Below, in pieces: positions 34,733 through 44,604 of a stretch of 51,999 nucleotides of DNA. Source of the DNA: Actinomyces sp. (lineage in GTDB: Bacteria; Actinomycetota; Actinomycetes; Actinomycetales; Actinomycetaceae). Made by a program: the position numbers and the translations under genes. Where the stretch lies: the NCBI GenBank assembly GCA_018375675.1, contig JAHACW010000009.1:1-51999 (forward strand), in the 5' to 3' direction. Position 1 is the stretch's first letter; each line of letters starts with the position of its first letter. Below the pieces are notes generated by a model, which worked only from the letters and a program-made list of their open reading frames with translations, ran no database searches and was not told where the DNA came from.

Positions 34733-35563
34733 CTACAGGCCGAAACGGGCCTGCGTCGCCTCGTGGAAACGAGCCTGGCCTCGCGAGCGACGCTCAGCCT
34801 CACGACCCCAGTCGCGATCCCTGCGGGCCACCAGCACGGCCGCAATCACAACCTCCGGATGGAGACCATCGGGCAGGGGTGTCTGCACGCGACGCGACAG
34901 GCGCTGCGCGAGTGAGACGGCGACCTGTCCTCGCACGTCGGTCTTCAACGAGCGATTCGACTGCAGGAAGGCACGAGCCTCCGCGACGAGTGCATCGTCG
35001 AGGGGAAGGATTGTCGCGGAGCGCGCCCAGTCTTCGAGGCCCGGCGGCATCACGAGCGGCGGATAGAACACGGATGCGCCCTGCGAGCACACCATCGTGC
35101 CGGCCGCCAGATCGCCCAGGCGCTTGCCTTTCGAGCTCATGATCTCCGCGAGTGCCGCCAGTCCGCCAAATGTCGCCCAGTTCTCCAGAATGCCTGTCGA
35201 GACGCGCACTGCGCTATGGCGGGCAGTGATTGGACCACCGTCGTCACGCACGACCCGCAGGTTGAACGCCCACTTCCCAAGCGAACGGCCACGGGTCGCG
35301 ATCTCGACGACGAGCGGCAGGAACAACATTGTCGTCGACAAGAAGCCGACGATGATCACGCGCTGGATCGATGCGGACGGCGAGGTGAACCTGGCGGCCA
35401 TCACAAACAGCACGACCGTGCACAGGAAGTACGTCGTCGCATCCATGACGGCGGCGGCAAAGCGCTCCGGAGGCGAGGCTGGCGTCACGTCCAGGGTGAC
35501 TGCCTCGCCCGTGCGCACAAAGTCGTCTTGAATGGCGCTCGATTGACTGCGTTGCGTGCTCAT
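34733..35563 (-). CDS. RDD-family membrane protein (276 aa)
   Basis: RDD domain: SPPERFAAAVMDATTYFLCT (the first Arg and Asp of the family) then three to four hydrophobic segments including IIVGFLSTTMLFLPLVVEIA and TRGRSLGKWAFNLRVV, and GKRLGDLAAGTMV. A charged cytoplasmic tail of about 110 residues follows. RDD proteins are small membrane proteins, some proposed to be ion exchangers. The ATG at 35563 is 7 nt after a TAGCGT box; no ribosome site. Divergent from spoIIM, the usual neighbour in this actinobacterial cluster. Confidence 0.87.
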   Translation of the reverse strand: MSTQRSQSSAIQDDFVRTGEAVTLDVTPASPPERFAAAVMDATTYFLCTVVLFVMAARFTSPSASIQRVIIVGFLSTTMLFLPLVVEIATRGRSLGKWAFNLRVVRDDGGPITARHSAVRVSTGILENWATFGGLAALAEIMSSKGKRLGDLAAGTMVCSQGASVFYPPLVMPPGLEDWARSATILPLDDALVAEARAFLQSNRSLKTDVRGQVAVSLAQRLSRRVQTPLPDGLHPEVVIAAVLVARRDRDWGREAERRSRGQARFHEATQARFGL

Positions 35564-35570
35564 ATATGAC

Positions 35571-35576
35571 ACGCTA
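35571..35576 (-). promoter_or_regulatory. -10 box of the leaderless RDD transcript
   Basis: TAGCGT on the minus strand (35576-35571) lies 7 nt before the ATG at 35563. The divergent spoIIM-like gene starts at 35582, so both start regions share fewer than 20 bp. Confidence 0.5.
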
Positions 35577-35581
35577 GTCCA

Positions 35582-36574
35582 ATGGACATTGATGTGCTGC
35601 GGGTAAGTGGCGAAACGGAATGGAAGCGGCTGGAACAGCTGACGCGCCAGCGCTCTCTGTCGGGCGACGAGATCGACGAATTCGACCGTCTCTACCGTTC
35701 GACCACGACGGACCTGGCGCGCGTTCGCACGCTCAACCCCGATCCCGACGTGATCGCGGAGCTGTCGCGCATCCTGTCCGCTGCGCGCGGTCGTCTCGCG
35801 GGCACCGGCGGCCTCTCCGGAGCCGTTATCGCGCGTTTCTTCACGGTGTCCCTACCGCTCACGCTCTATCGGATCCGTTGGGTGATCCTGGCCGTGATGG
35901 CAGCGTTCATTGCCATCGCCGGCGTCCAAGCGAATTACCTGATGAGTCACCCGGATGTTATGAACGAGCTGGGTACCCCTGAGCAGCTGAAGTACTATGC
36001 GCAGAGCGCGTTCGTCGAGTACTACCACCAGGACACGAACGCAGAGTTTGGCCTGTCTGTGTGGGCCAACAATGCCTGGATCGCCCTGGTGGGCGTGGCC
36101 ACGGGGATTACGGGCGTCTACCCGCTGAAGATCCTGTGGGAGAACGCCACGAGCATTGGCACGTCAACGGCCATCGTCTTCAGCTATGGGGGAGTCTGGC
36201 ATTTCTTCCGTTTCATCCTGCCGCACGGGCTTCCTGAGCTGACTGCCGTCTTCATCTCGATTGCGGCGGGCCTGCGCGTCTTCTGGTCGCTGCTCGTGCC
36301 CGGTCCGATGACGCGCTTCCAGGCTGTCGGACAGGCGGCTCGTAGCGTGATGACGGTCGCGGCGGGCTGTGCCATCCTCCTGGCCGGATCCGGCGTCCTG
36401 GAGGGCTTCGTGACGCCCTCTGACCTGCCTGACGCCGTCAAGATCACCCTCGGTGCCCTCATGACGGCCGCCGTGTGGGCATACATCCTCATCCTCGGGC
36501 GGCGTGCGCACCAGGCGGGCGCCAGCGCCGACGTCGGCACTGACGCCGGCTACTACCAGCCCGTCTCGGGGTGA
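35582..36574 (+). CDS. SpoIIM-like (DUF95) membrane protein (330 aa)
   Basis: Stage-II-sporulation-protein-M family. A helical N-terminal region of about 100 residues (WKRLEQLTRQRSLSGDEIDE) leads to the first helix at VILAVMAAFIAIAGVQANYL, then the family block FGLSVWANNAWIALVGVATG and HGLPELTAVFISIAAGLRV, with about five membrane segments. The organism is not expected to sporulate; in actinobacteria this gene travels with RDD, MoxR and DUF58 genes and its role is unknown. The gene ends 50 bp before the convergent DUF58 gene; the gap holds only a weak 5-bp hairpin. Confidence 0.88.
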   Translation: MDIDVLRVSGETEWKRLEQLTRQRSLSGDEIDEFDRLYRSTTTDLARVRTLNPDPDVIAELSRILSAARGRLAGTGGLSGAVIARFFTVSLPLTLYRIRWVILAVMAAFIAIAGVQANYLMSHPDVMNELGTPEQLKYYAQSAFVEYYHQDTNAEFGLSVWANNAWIALVGVATGITGVYPLKILWENATSIGTSTAIVFSYGGVWHFFRFILPHGLPELTAVFISIAAGLRVFWSLLVPGPMTRFQAVGQAARSVMTVAAGCAILLAGSGVLEGFVTPSDLPDAVKITLGALMTAAVWAYILILGRRAHQAGASADVGTDAGYYQPVSG

Positions 36575-36623
36575 GGCGCTCACGTGACGTGTGGCGTTAA
36601 TGCTTGCGCGAAGCAGGCATGGC

Positions 36624-37955
36624 TCAGAGTCGGCCGCTCTTCTTGAGCTCGATGTAGCGGTCCGCGGTCCGAGCGGGAAGCAGACCCGCCGAGGCACGCA
36701 CGGTGAGCGCGCCGGCCAGGCGAGCGTCGGTGGCTCCCGCCTCGTCGGACCGTTCGGCGAGGGAGGCGGAGGCAGCAAGGAACACCTGCTCGGCGTCCTC
36801 GCGTCCTGCCCGCGCCCGGATTTCATCCGGATCGGTTGCCGATGCAACCAGCACCGTATGGCGGTCGCTTAAGCGCGCCAGCGCATCGGTGAACTCGGTT
36901 TCCATGCCGGCCGGTGGAATCTTCGTTGCGATAACGACGAACGCGGAATGATGCACGGTCTGCTCGACCGTGCTCACCATCTCCGACCAGTCGGTGACGT
37001 CCAGGCGGGGCGAAATATCCGTAAACGTGTGGGCCAGGGTCTCGATGACCTTGGCTCCTCGCACGCCCGAGACGCGTGCGCGGACAGCCGAGTCGAGGAC
37101 GATGAGGTGCACCTTGTCGCCCGCTCGGTCGGCCAGGGCAGCGAGAAGCAGAGCAGTTTCGATAGAGGAATCGAGGCGCGGGGCGCGTCCCAGCGCGATC
37201 GAGTCGACCTCTTCGTGCTCGGGGGCTCCGAGCAGGGCCGAGGAGGCGCGCCCGCAGTCCACGACGATCACGACGTGGCGGTCGCGTTCGGGCCTCCACT
37301 GGCGCACCATGAGTTCCGGCGAACGGGCGGAAGCGCGCCAGTCGATGTCGCGCGGATCGTCGCCCACGACGTAGGAGCGCAGGGAGTCGAACTCGGTTCC
37401 CGCGCCGCGCAGCGTCGTCGGTGTGGTTCCTTCGAGCTCGTGGAGGCGCGCCAGGCGTGAGGGCAGTAGGACGCGCGCCTTGAACTCGGGGAGGACCGAC
37501 AGGGAGAGGGGAGCGGACAGGCTTACCTGGCGCGCTCCCAGGTGCAGGGGACCCCACGAGCGAATGGTGACGACGTCGGCCTGGCGTGTGCCGCGCCGGG
37601 TCGGGGCGAGCACCGTGGAGATGCGCTCGGAGGTGCCCGGGCGCACTCGCACTCGCTGGCGCGTCGGCGACGGGTTGAGGGAGGGAGGCCACGCGTCGCG
37701 CACGTCCAGGTTCATGTGGCGCTTCGTCGTGTTCGTCAGCCGCAGGCGAGACTCGGTGGTCTGGTCAGCGCGAATCGGCCCGGTCACGTCTCGGCTGAGA
37801 CGCAGGGTACGTGGGGAGGGTGCGGCGAAGGCATCGAGGAGGCACACGGCCACGACGAGGCCGCACCACGCCCACGCGAGAGCGCGGGACGGGGCGAAGG
37901 CGAGGGGGATGAGCCCGACCAATACGAGGAGCGCGCTACGCGCCGAAATCACCAC
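36624..37955 (-). CDS. DUF58 domain protein (443 aa)
   Basis: Two membrane helices at the N-terminus (ALLVLVGLIPLAFAPSRAL), a beta-sandwich region, then the DUF58 signature GTEFDSLRSYVVGDDPRDID-W-R-A-S-A-R near residue 195 and a vWA-like domain with VIVVDCGRAS. Such proteins act with MoxR ATPases, probably as the substrate/adaptor side of a chaperone pair. GTG start just 6 bp after the moxR stop. Last gene of a five-gene minus-strand operon starting at 42178. Confidence 0.88.
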   Translation of the reverse strand: MVISARSALLVLVGLIPLAFAPSRALAWAWCGLVVAVCLLDAFAAPSPRTLRLSRDVTGPIRADQTTESRLRLTNTTKRHMNLDVRDAWPPSLNPSPTRQRVRVRPGTSERISTVLAPTRRGTRQADVVTIRSWGPLHLGARQVSLSAPLSLSVLPEFKARVLLPSRLARLHELEGTTPTTLRGAGTEFDSLRSYVVGDDPRDIDWRASARSPELMVRQWRPERDRHVVIVVDCGRASSALLGAPEHEEVDSIALGRAPRLDSSIETALLLAALADRAGDKVHLIVLDSAVRARVSGVRGAKVIETLAHTFTDISPRLDVTDWSEMVSTVEQTVHHSAFVVIATKIPPAGMETEFTDALARLSDRHTVLVASATDPDEIRARAGREDAEQVFLAASASLAERSDEAGATDARLAGALTVRASAGLLPARTADRYIELKKSGRL

Positions 37956-37961
37956 GGGGAC

Positions 37962-39105
<1,144 letters not shown>

Positions 39106-39113
<8 letters not shown>

Positions 39114-40257
39114 GGCGAATCTCCTTTTCGAGAGCATCGAGGTCATTGGCGAGGCGGATGAGCGCCTTTTCGGAGGTTGGGGGTGGGCCCCACAGGAGGG
39201 CGGAGCAGCGCGAGGCGGGCAGGCCTCGCTGTTCCATCGCGTGAGTGAGGGCTTCCCGGTCGGCGGTGTGCGCAACGCCCAGGGCGGTCGCGATGCGTGA
39301 GGCCGTGGAGCTGCGCAGTGCCTGCGCGGCGTGCTCGTAGGCGCGCTGGGAACGCATGAGGCGGGCCTTGCCGATAAGCGTCTCGGAGGCCGGGACCTCG
39401 ATAGGGAGGCGCTCGGAGGTGAGGGGGCCGAGCCTGCGACCACGCGCGAGGCCCGCCAGCAGGCAAGCGGCGATGACCATGAGGAACGCGGGCATGAGGT
39501 ACGGGGAGGTGAGCAGCTCCTCCGTCGACGTGCCCGTCGGGGTATCGGTGCGCGTCGGCGAATACCATGCGACCTTCGGGGTCCGGCCGATCGTGTTGAT
39601 TGCCAGCGCGGCATTTCCTCCCTCGGAGATCGCGCGGTTGCGCAGGCGCAGGGAGTCGGGGATCAGAGCACGGAAACGGCCAGAGTCGGAGCGCTCGGCG
39701 TAGGCGTAGTTCCTGCCGTCGTCGGAGAAGCACAGCTGCCATCCGTTGGCTGGACCGGATAGTACGTAGTCCGAGGCCTGCAGATGCTGGGTGCGGCCCG
39801 CAATGTCGGATGTGCAGCCGGGGGTGAGCCACGTCTTGGAGCTGTATTCGCGTGCGGAACGCAAGCCCTGAAGGTAGACGGAGTATGACCCGTGATCATC
39901 CTCGAGACCCACGTAGACGACGTTCGTACGCGTCTCGATAGTCTTCGCCATCTCATCGGTCATACGCGATGGGAAAATAACGACGAGGGTCGTGTTCTCG
40001 TCGACCGACGCGGCCTGCTGTGCGCTCACTTCGCGCACGGAAATACCGTGGTTGCCCAGCACCTGTGCGAGGGCGCGTGCCCCATCTCCCTCCTTGTTCC
40101 GAATACCGACGGGTGCGTTGTTGTACCCAGCCTTGGGCAGGATGGACGCTGTGATCGCGAACAGCAGCGAGAACACGACGATGATGATCATCGGGCGTGC
40201 CGCGGCGAAGCGCTCGCGCGCCGTCGGAGTGACGACAGCGACCTGTTTGGCTTTCAC
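39106..40257 (-). CDS. DUF4350 domain membrane protein (383 aa)
   Basis: N-terminal helix (MIIIVVFSLLFAITASIL), an extracytoplasmic DUF4350 region with GARALAQVLGNHGISVREVS, a second helix at about 275-295 (YLMPAFLMVIAACLLAGLA), and a cytoplasmic C-terminal domain with ARLMRSQRAYEHAAQALRSS. The architecture is that of the actinobacterial MoxR-cluster proteins of unknown function. GTG start overlaps the DUF4129 stop (GTGA). Confidence 0.85.
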
Positions 40258-40886
40258 GATGCCACCTCCGCATCGCGACACGCGCGCAGGAGGTCCGGGG
40301 TGAAGCGGCGCAACGCCTCAACATGATCGGATGAAACGCCGGAGCGGCCGTAGCGCACCTGGTCGAAGGTCTGCGCAAACTGATCGAGCTGGGGGCCGAA
40401 CACGGGTGCAATTCGTGTCGCCGCCTGCGCCGCCTCGCGCGCCGTCAAGCCGGGTGTGGAGGTGACAACGTCCTGCGCGTCCAGGCCCAAAACCATGAGG
40501 CGGTACGCCCACACGTAGGCAAGGTCCCAGTCCTGGGCTGCCACGGCCTCGTCGAACGAGGCCTGGGCCTCCGTTTCGCTGGCCTCCGCCTCGAACACGG
40601 TGGGAGAGACGCGCTTGGCGAGGCGGATCGGGTTGAGGATGAGCGCAATGAGGATTGCGGCGACCGCGATGATTCCCACGATCATGAAGATCAGGGAGAC
40701 CGGGGGAGTGCCCTGCCCCTTCCAGGACAGGGCATCCGAGAACCAGTCAATGAGCGACGCGATCCAGCGCGCGATGGGGTTGGGAACATTGGCGTACTCG
40801 CTGTGAGAGAGTTCCTCAACGATCCACTCGTGCGCCTCCCCCTCATCGGGGGTCAGCGGAGCATCGCAGGCGAGCAGGCCGTTCAC
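40254..40886 (-). CDS. DUF4129 domain protein (210 aa)
   Basis: A single membrane segment at about 64-85 (LIFMIVGIIAVAAILIALIL) separates an N-terminal part from a C-terminal helical domain containing WDLAYVWAYRLMVLGLD and the LTAREAAQAATR block usual for DUF4129. In related actinobacteria it belongs to the same MoxR-DUF58 cluster. The GTG start shares one base with the preceding stop (TAGTG). Confidence 0.82.
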   Translation of the reverse strand: MNGLLACDAPLTPDEGEAHEWIVEELSHSEYANVPNPIARWIASLIDWFSDALSWKGQGTPPVSLIFMIVGIIAVAAILIALILNPIRLAKRVSPTVFEAEASETEAQASFDEAVAAQDWDLAYVWAYRLMVLGLDAQDVVTSTPGLTAREAAQAATRIAPVFGPQLDQFAQTFDQVRYGRSGVSSDHVEALRRFTPDLLRACRDAEVAS

Positions 40887-42178
40887 TACTGCTGAGCGCC
40901 TGCCTGTGCGAGGACCGCGGCGAAGTTCTCCTTGCGGATGCGCAGATCCGTGTACATGAGCGTCTCGAATGCTGCAGAGAAGGGCAGCAGGAGCCCGGAG
41001 CCGAGCATGACGAAGAACATGGAGATCGCCAAGCCGATCGGGCTTGAGGGGTTGGACGTCACCAAGACCGTGATCAGGCCGCCGATGAGGCCGATGACGA
41101 ATCCCATGAATCCACCGATGAATCCGACGACGATGTTCTGCAGCAGGAAGCGGCCGAGAGTCGGCCAGAATTCACCCTTGACGAGCGACCAGGAACGCTT
41201 CAGCGAAGCGACGGGACCGATCTCCTCCAGCACCGCGGAGATCGGGGCGAACAGCAGCTTGACCTGGAAGAAATACATCAGGATAAAGATGGGGATAATT
41301 GCAGCGAAGGCGAGAAGAGAGAGCCACCACATATCACGGTTACCGTTCTCCACTACGGCGATCGACGCGAAGACAGCGACGATCCAGAGGACAATCGGAA
41401 CTGCCGTGATGAGAGCGGTCAACGCAAAGGAGCCGATGAGCGACCCGAGTCGCTTGCGCGTCATCGCCCACGCCTCGCTCAACGTCAGTTTCCTGCCGAC
41501 CGTCATCTGGGAGACCGTCGCGGCCAGCAGGCCCGTGAGGATGCTCGTCCCCGCGAACGTGACGATCCATTGCACCAAGTTCGAAATCATTTGCAGGAGG
41601 AGAACGTTGGACCGATCCGTGATCGATTGCTGGAGCGCCTGGGGATCGTAGTCAGTGTTGGCGACGGACTCGTATCCGAGGCCTGAGAGCAGGATCGACA
41701 CACTGGCGATCAGCGACACCAACAGCATGATGACGACGGTGAAGCCGAAGAGGACCTTCGGGTTCGAACGGATCGCCTCGAAGGCGCCGCTGAACAGGTC
41801 GCCGATCGTCAGGGGGCGCAAGGGGATGATGCCGGGCTTGGCCTGCCATCCCCACCGGTTGGTGGTGGAGTAGCCGGATGCCCCGGGCTGGGCGTTGTAG
41901 CCAGGCTGTGCGCCGTAGGTGGGCTGCGCGCCGTAGGCGGGGGCCTGGGGTGCGGCGTAGCCCTGCTGGGCTCCGTATCCCTGGGCGGCCTGGGGTGCGG
42001 CGTAGCCCTGCTGGGCTCCGTATCCCTGGGGGGCCTGGGGGGCCGTGTATCCCTGCTGAGCGCCGTAGCCTGGCTGTGCCCCGTATCCTGGCTGGGGCGT
42101 CGGTGCGCCGGACTCGGGCTGCGGCGTCCATCCCTGATAGGGAGCGGACGGATCGGGAGAGGTCCAGGGGGAGCTCAT
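40886..42178 (-). CDS. GPDPase-membrane-domain-like protein with repetitive N-terminus (430 aa)
   Basis: A 110-residue cytoplasmic tail made of Gly/Tyr/Gln/Ala/Pro repeats (units such as QGYGAQQGYAAPQA) is followed by about six membrane segments resembling the membrane domain found with glycerophosphodiester phosphodiesterases; no catalytic domain is present. Conserved-looking blocks are PLTIGDLFSGAFEAIRSNPK and SWSLVKGEFWPTLGRFLL. The start at 42178 has GGAGGC upstream. First gene of the MoxR cluster and divergent from mtrA. Role unknown. Confidence 0.8.
   Translation of the reverse strand: MSSPWTSPDPSAPYQGWTPQPESGAPTPQPGYGAQPGYGAQQGYTAPQAPQGYGAQQGYAAPQAAQGYGAQQGYAAPQAPAYGAQPTYGAQPGYNAQPGASGYSTTNRWGWQAKPGIIPLRPLTIGDLFSGAFEAIRSNPKVLFGFTVVIMLLVSLIASVSILLSGLGYESVANTDYDPQALQQSITDRSNVLLLQMISNLVQWIVTFAGTSILTGLLAATVSQMTVGRKLTLSEAWAMTRKRLGSLIGSFALTALITAVPIVLWIVAVFASIAVVENGNRDMWWLSLLAFAAIIPIFILMYFFQVKLLFAPISAVLEEIGPVASLKRSWSLVKGEFWPTLGRFLLQNIVVGFIGGFMGFVIGLIGGLITVLVTSNPSSPIGLAISMFFVMLGSGLLLPFSAAFETLMYTDLRIRKENFAAVLAQAGAQQ
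41944..42078 (-). repeat. 45-bp tandem repeats in coding sequence
   Basis: Copies at 41944-41988 and 41989-42033 are nearly identical and a degenerate third runs to about 42078; each codes for 15 residues of the Gly/Tyr/Gln-rich tail. Copy number is likely to vary between strains without shifting the frame. Confidence 0.7.
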
Positions 42179-42226
42179 TGATGCCTCCGTGTTGATGGTG
42201 CTTCTACAGTGTCCATCCTGCCATAT

Positions 42227-42239
42227 GCGCAACTTGCGC
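42227..42239. promoter_or_regulatory. Palindrome in the mtrA/GPDPase-like gap
   Basis: GCGCAA-C-TTGCGC is a perfect 13-bp palindrome midway between the divergent genes. On the minus strand its TTGCGC could be a -35 element for a TGTAGA box 18 bp on. Confidence 0.4.
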
Positions 42240-42292
42240 GAAACCTTATCTCGGGGAGAAATTGAGGGATGGCTGCGCGAGTCTCCTGCGGT

Positions 42293-42320
42293 CGTGACGA
42301 TTTCGTGACACTATCGTGAT
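42293..42320 (+). promoter_or_regulatory. Three 11-bp-spaced direct repeats before mtrA (candidate MtrA box)
   Basis: CGTGAC (42293-42298), CGTGAC (42304-42309) and CGTGAT (42315-42320) are spaced exactly 11 bp and end at the base before the mtrA ATG. Response regulators of the OmpR class bind tandem half-sites with about one helical turn, and reported mycobacterial MtrA sites contain GTCAC, the complement of these repeats. No Shine-Dalgarno exists here, so the mRNA may be leaderless with a GACACT -10 box. Autoregulation is a direct inference. Confidence 0.6.
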
Positions 42321-43004
42321 ATGAGTTCGCGCATCCTCGTCGTCGACGACGACGTCGCCCTGGCTGAGATGATCGGCATTGTCCTCCAGAACGAGGGCTA
42401 TGACGTCGTCTTCTGTGCCGACGGATCCGCTGCGTTGGCTCAATTTCAAGAACACAATCCGGACCTGGTCCTCCTGGACGTCATGCTGCCCGGCATGGAC
42501 GGCTTTGACGTGTGCCGCGCGATCCGTCGGGTCTCGGATGCTCCGATCGTTATGTTGACCGCCCGTTCCGACACCTCTGATGTCGTGACGGGTCTCGAGG
42601 CCGGCGCCGACGATTATGTTCCCAAGCCCTTCAAGCCCAAGGAGCTCGTCGCTCGCGTGCGGGCGCGCCTGCGTGGCCGCGAGGACTCGCAGGTCGATGA
42701 AGGCCTGACGCTCCAGGACCTGGCAATCGACGTTGCCGGCCATATCGTCAAGCGTGAGGGACGCGTCATCGCGCTGACTCCTCTGGAATTCGATCTGCTG
42801 GTGACCCTGGCGCGCTCACCCTGGAAGGTGTTCTCACGCGAGGAACTCCTCGAGCAGGTGTGGGGCTACCGTCACGCCGCCGACACCAGGCTCGTCAACG
42901 TCCACGTGCAGCGCCTGCGCTCCAAGATCGAACGTGACCCGGAGCGTCCCGAGCTGGTCGTGACAGTCCGCGGGGTTGGGTACCGTGCCGGCGCAGGGGC
43001 GTAG
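42321..43004 (+). CDS. mtrA: Response regulator MtrA (227 aa)
   Basis: OmpR/PhoB-class regulator that controls cell-wall turnover and division genes in actinobacteria. Receiver domain with acidic pocket VVDDD (7-11), phosphoacceptor Asp53 in LVLLDVMLPGMDG and Lys in VPKPFKPKEL; winged-helix C-terminus with LTPLEFDLLVTLARSPWKVF and RLVNVHVQRLRSKIE. Length fits MtrA. It is followed by an overlapping mtrB and then lpqB, the standard actinobacterial order. Confidence 0.94.
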   Translation: MSSRILVVDDDVALAEMIGIVLQNEGYDVVFCADGSAALAQFQEHNPDLVLLDVMLPGMDGFDVCRAIRRVSDAPIVMLTARSDTSDVVTGLEAGADDYVPKPFKPKELVARVRARLRGREDSQVDEGLTLQDLAIDVAGHIVKREGRVIALTPLEFDLLVTLARSPWKVFSREELLEQVWGYRHAADTRLVNVHVQRLRSKIERDPERPELVVTVRGVGYRAGAGA

Positions 43005-44604
43005 GGACACGCTCAAGGATCTGCTGCGTGCCGTCGCATCGTCGAGGCCGTGGTCCCTTCTCGCCTCTTCGCACCTCGCCAGGCGCATCCGGCATTCCCT
43101 GTCCGCCCGTATCGCCCTGGCGATCACGGTCGCCGCGCTCGTTATCCTCCTCGTTTTTGGGGTGATCATCGCCTCCCAGCTGCGCACCTCCATGTTCGAG
43201 ACGCGCAAGGATGCAATCCTGGCTGACGCGTCCCTGCGCTTTTCATCCGCGCAATCCGTGTTCTCCTCGTCCACGGCCTCGTCTCCCGCGCAGGTTCAGG
43301 AGTCCGCGCGCGGCGCGCTTGCCTCCCTCAAGGCCTCGGCGGCCGGCGCGGGTGCGACGAACGTGGCGCTGCTGCGCTCGGAGGGAGCCATGGCGTCGCT
43401 GCGCATCAACCAGATCGAGGATGAGCAGATGCGCACGCTGATCACCCCGCAGATGCGCACCGCGGTCTCGGGTGGGGGCGCGCAGTGGCAGTCGGTTGGC
43501 ATCCGCTCGAGCGACTCCGACAAGGTGGTCCCCGGAATTCTCGTCGGTACTCAGGTGCAGCTGCCCCGCGCGGGTACGCACGAGCTCTACATTCTCTACT
43601 CGCTGTCTGCTGATCAGGCGCAGGTCGACGTGGTCCTGCGGGTCCTCGTCTTCTCCGCGCTTCCCATCATCGTGGCCCTGCCGATCGGCGTGTTCGCGCT
43701 GCTGCATCGCCTCCTGCTGCCCGTGCGCGTCACCGCCCAAGCTGCGACGAAGGCGTCGAAGGGAAACCTCGACGTGCGCGTGGACGTGCATGGAGACGAC
43801 GAGATGGCCGACCTTGGGCACGCCTTCAATGCGATGACTTCCTCGCTCCAGGACACGATCTCGCGCTACGACGAGCTCGCTAAGCTCCAGCAGCGCTTCG
43901 TCTCCGACGTCTCCCATGAGCTGCGCACCCCGCTGACGACGATCCGCATGGCGGAGGACATCGTGTGGGACAACCGCGACGAACTGCCTGCCCATGCGCG
44001 CCGGTCCGCCGAGCTTCTGCACGACCAGACCGAACGCATGGAGCAGATGCTCGCGGACCTGCTGGAGATCTCCCGCTACGACGCTGCCAGCGCCCTGCTG
44101 GACGCCGAGGACCGCGACCTGCGTCCCATCGTCACTCGTGTCGTCGAAGGCTGCGCGGAACTTGCGCAGCGACAGAACGTGCGCGTCGAGACTGTGGCGC
44201 AGGGCAGAGTCGCGGCCGAGATTGATGAACGCCGTATCGAGCGCGTCATCCGTAACCTCGTTGTCAACGCGATCGAGCATGCCGATGGCACGCCCGTGAC
44301 GATCACGCTTGCCGCGACCGAGACCGACGTCGCATGCCGCGTACGCGACCGCGGGGTGGGCATGACTCAGGAGGTCGCGGACCACGTCTTTGACCGCTTC
44401 TACCGCGCCGACACCGCCCGTGCCCGCACGACTGGCGGTACCGGCCTCGGCCTCGCGATTGCAACCGAGGACGTCGCTATCCACGGAGGACGCCTGCAGG
44501 CGTACGGAGAACCCGGGCGCGGCGCGTCCTTCCTGATGACCCTGCCCAAGCGTGCCGGCGAAGAGATCGTCAGCCGCCCCCTGGCCCTGTGGGAGGACGA
44601 ATGA
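42985..44604 (+). CDS. mtrB: Sensor histidine kinase MtrB (539 aa)
   Basis: Membrane kinase for MtrA. Helix 1 at about 37-60 (ALAITVAALVILLVFGVIIA), an extracytoplasmic sensor domain, helix 2, HAMP, the H-box FVSDVSHELRTPLTTIRMAE with His311, and ATPase boxes N (VIRNLVVNAIEHADG), G1 (DRGVGMT) and G2 (GGTGLGLAI). The GTG at 42985 overlaps the end of mtrA by 20 bp; a TTG at 42976 is possible. Stop overlaps the lpqB start. Confidence 0.94.
   Translation: MPAQGRRDTLKDLLRAVASSRPWSLLASSHLARRIRHSLSARIALAITVAALVILLVFGVIIASQLRTSMFETRKDAILADASLRFSSAQSVFSSSTASSPAQVQESARGALASLKASAAGAGATNVALLRSEGAMASLRINQIEDEQMRTLITPQMRTAVSGGGAQWQSVGIRSSDSDKVVPGILVGTQVQLPRAGTHELYILYSLSADQAQVDVVLRVLVFSALPIIVALPIGVFALLHRLLLPVRVTAQAATKASKGNLDVRVDVHGDDEMADLGHAFNAMTSSLQDTISRYDELAKLQQRFVSDVSHELRTPLTTIRMAEDIVWDNRDELPAHARRSAELLHDQTERMEQMLADLLEISRYDAASALLDAEDRDLRPIVTRVVEGCAELAQRQNVRVETVAQGRVAAEIDERRIERVIRNLVVNAIEHADGTPVTITLAATETDVACRVRDRGVGMTQEVADHVFDRFYRADTARARTTGGTGLGLAIATEDVAIHGGRLQAYGEPGRGASFLMTLPKRAGEEIVSRPLALWEDE

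Noticed and set aside
36601..36615. TGCTT-GCGCG-AAGCA as terminator between convergent spoIIM-like and DUF58 genes
   Set aside because: Only a 5-bp stem and no T tract; too weak to call.
41944..42078. Regular 45-bp repeats considered as a CRISPR-like array
   Set aside because: They are contiguous, in frame and coding (15-residue units); there are no unique spacers.
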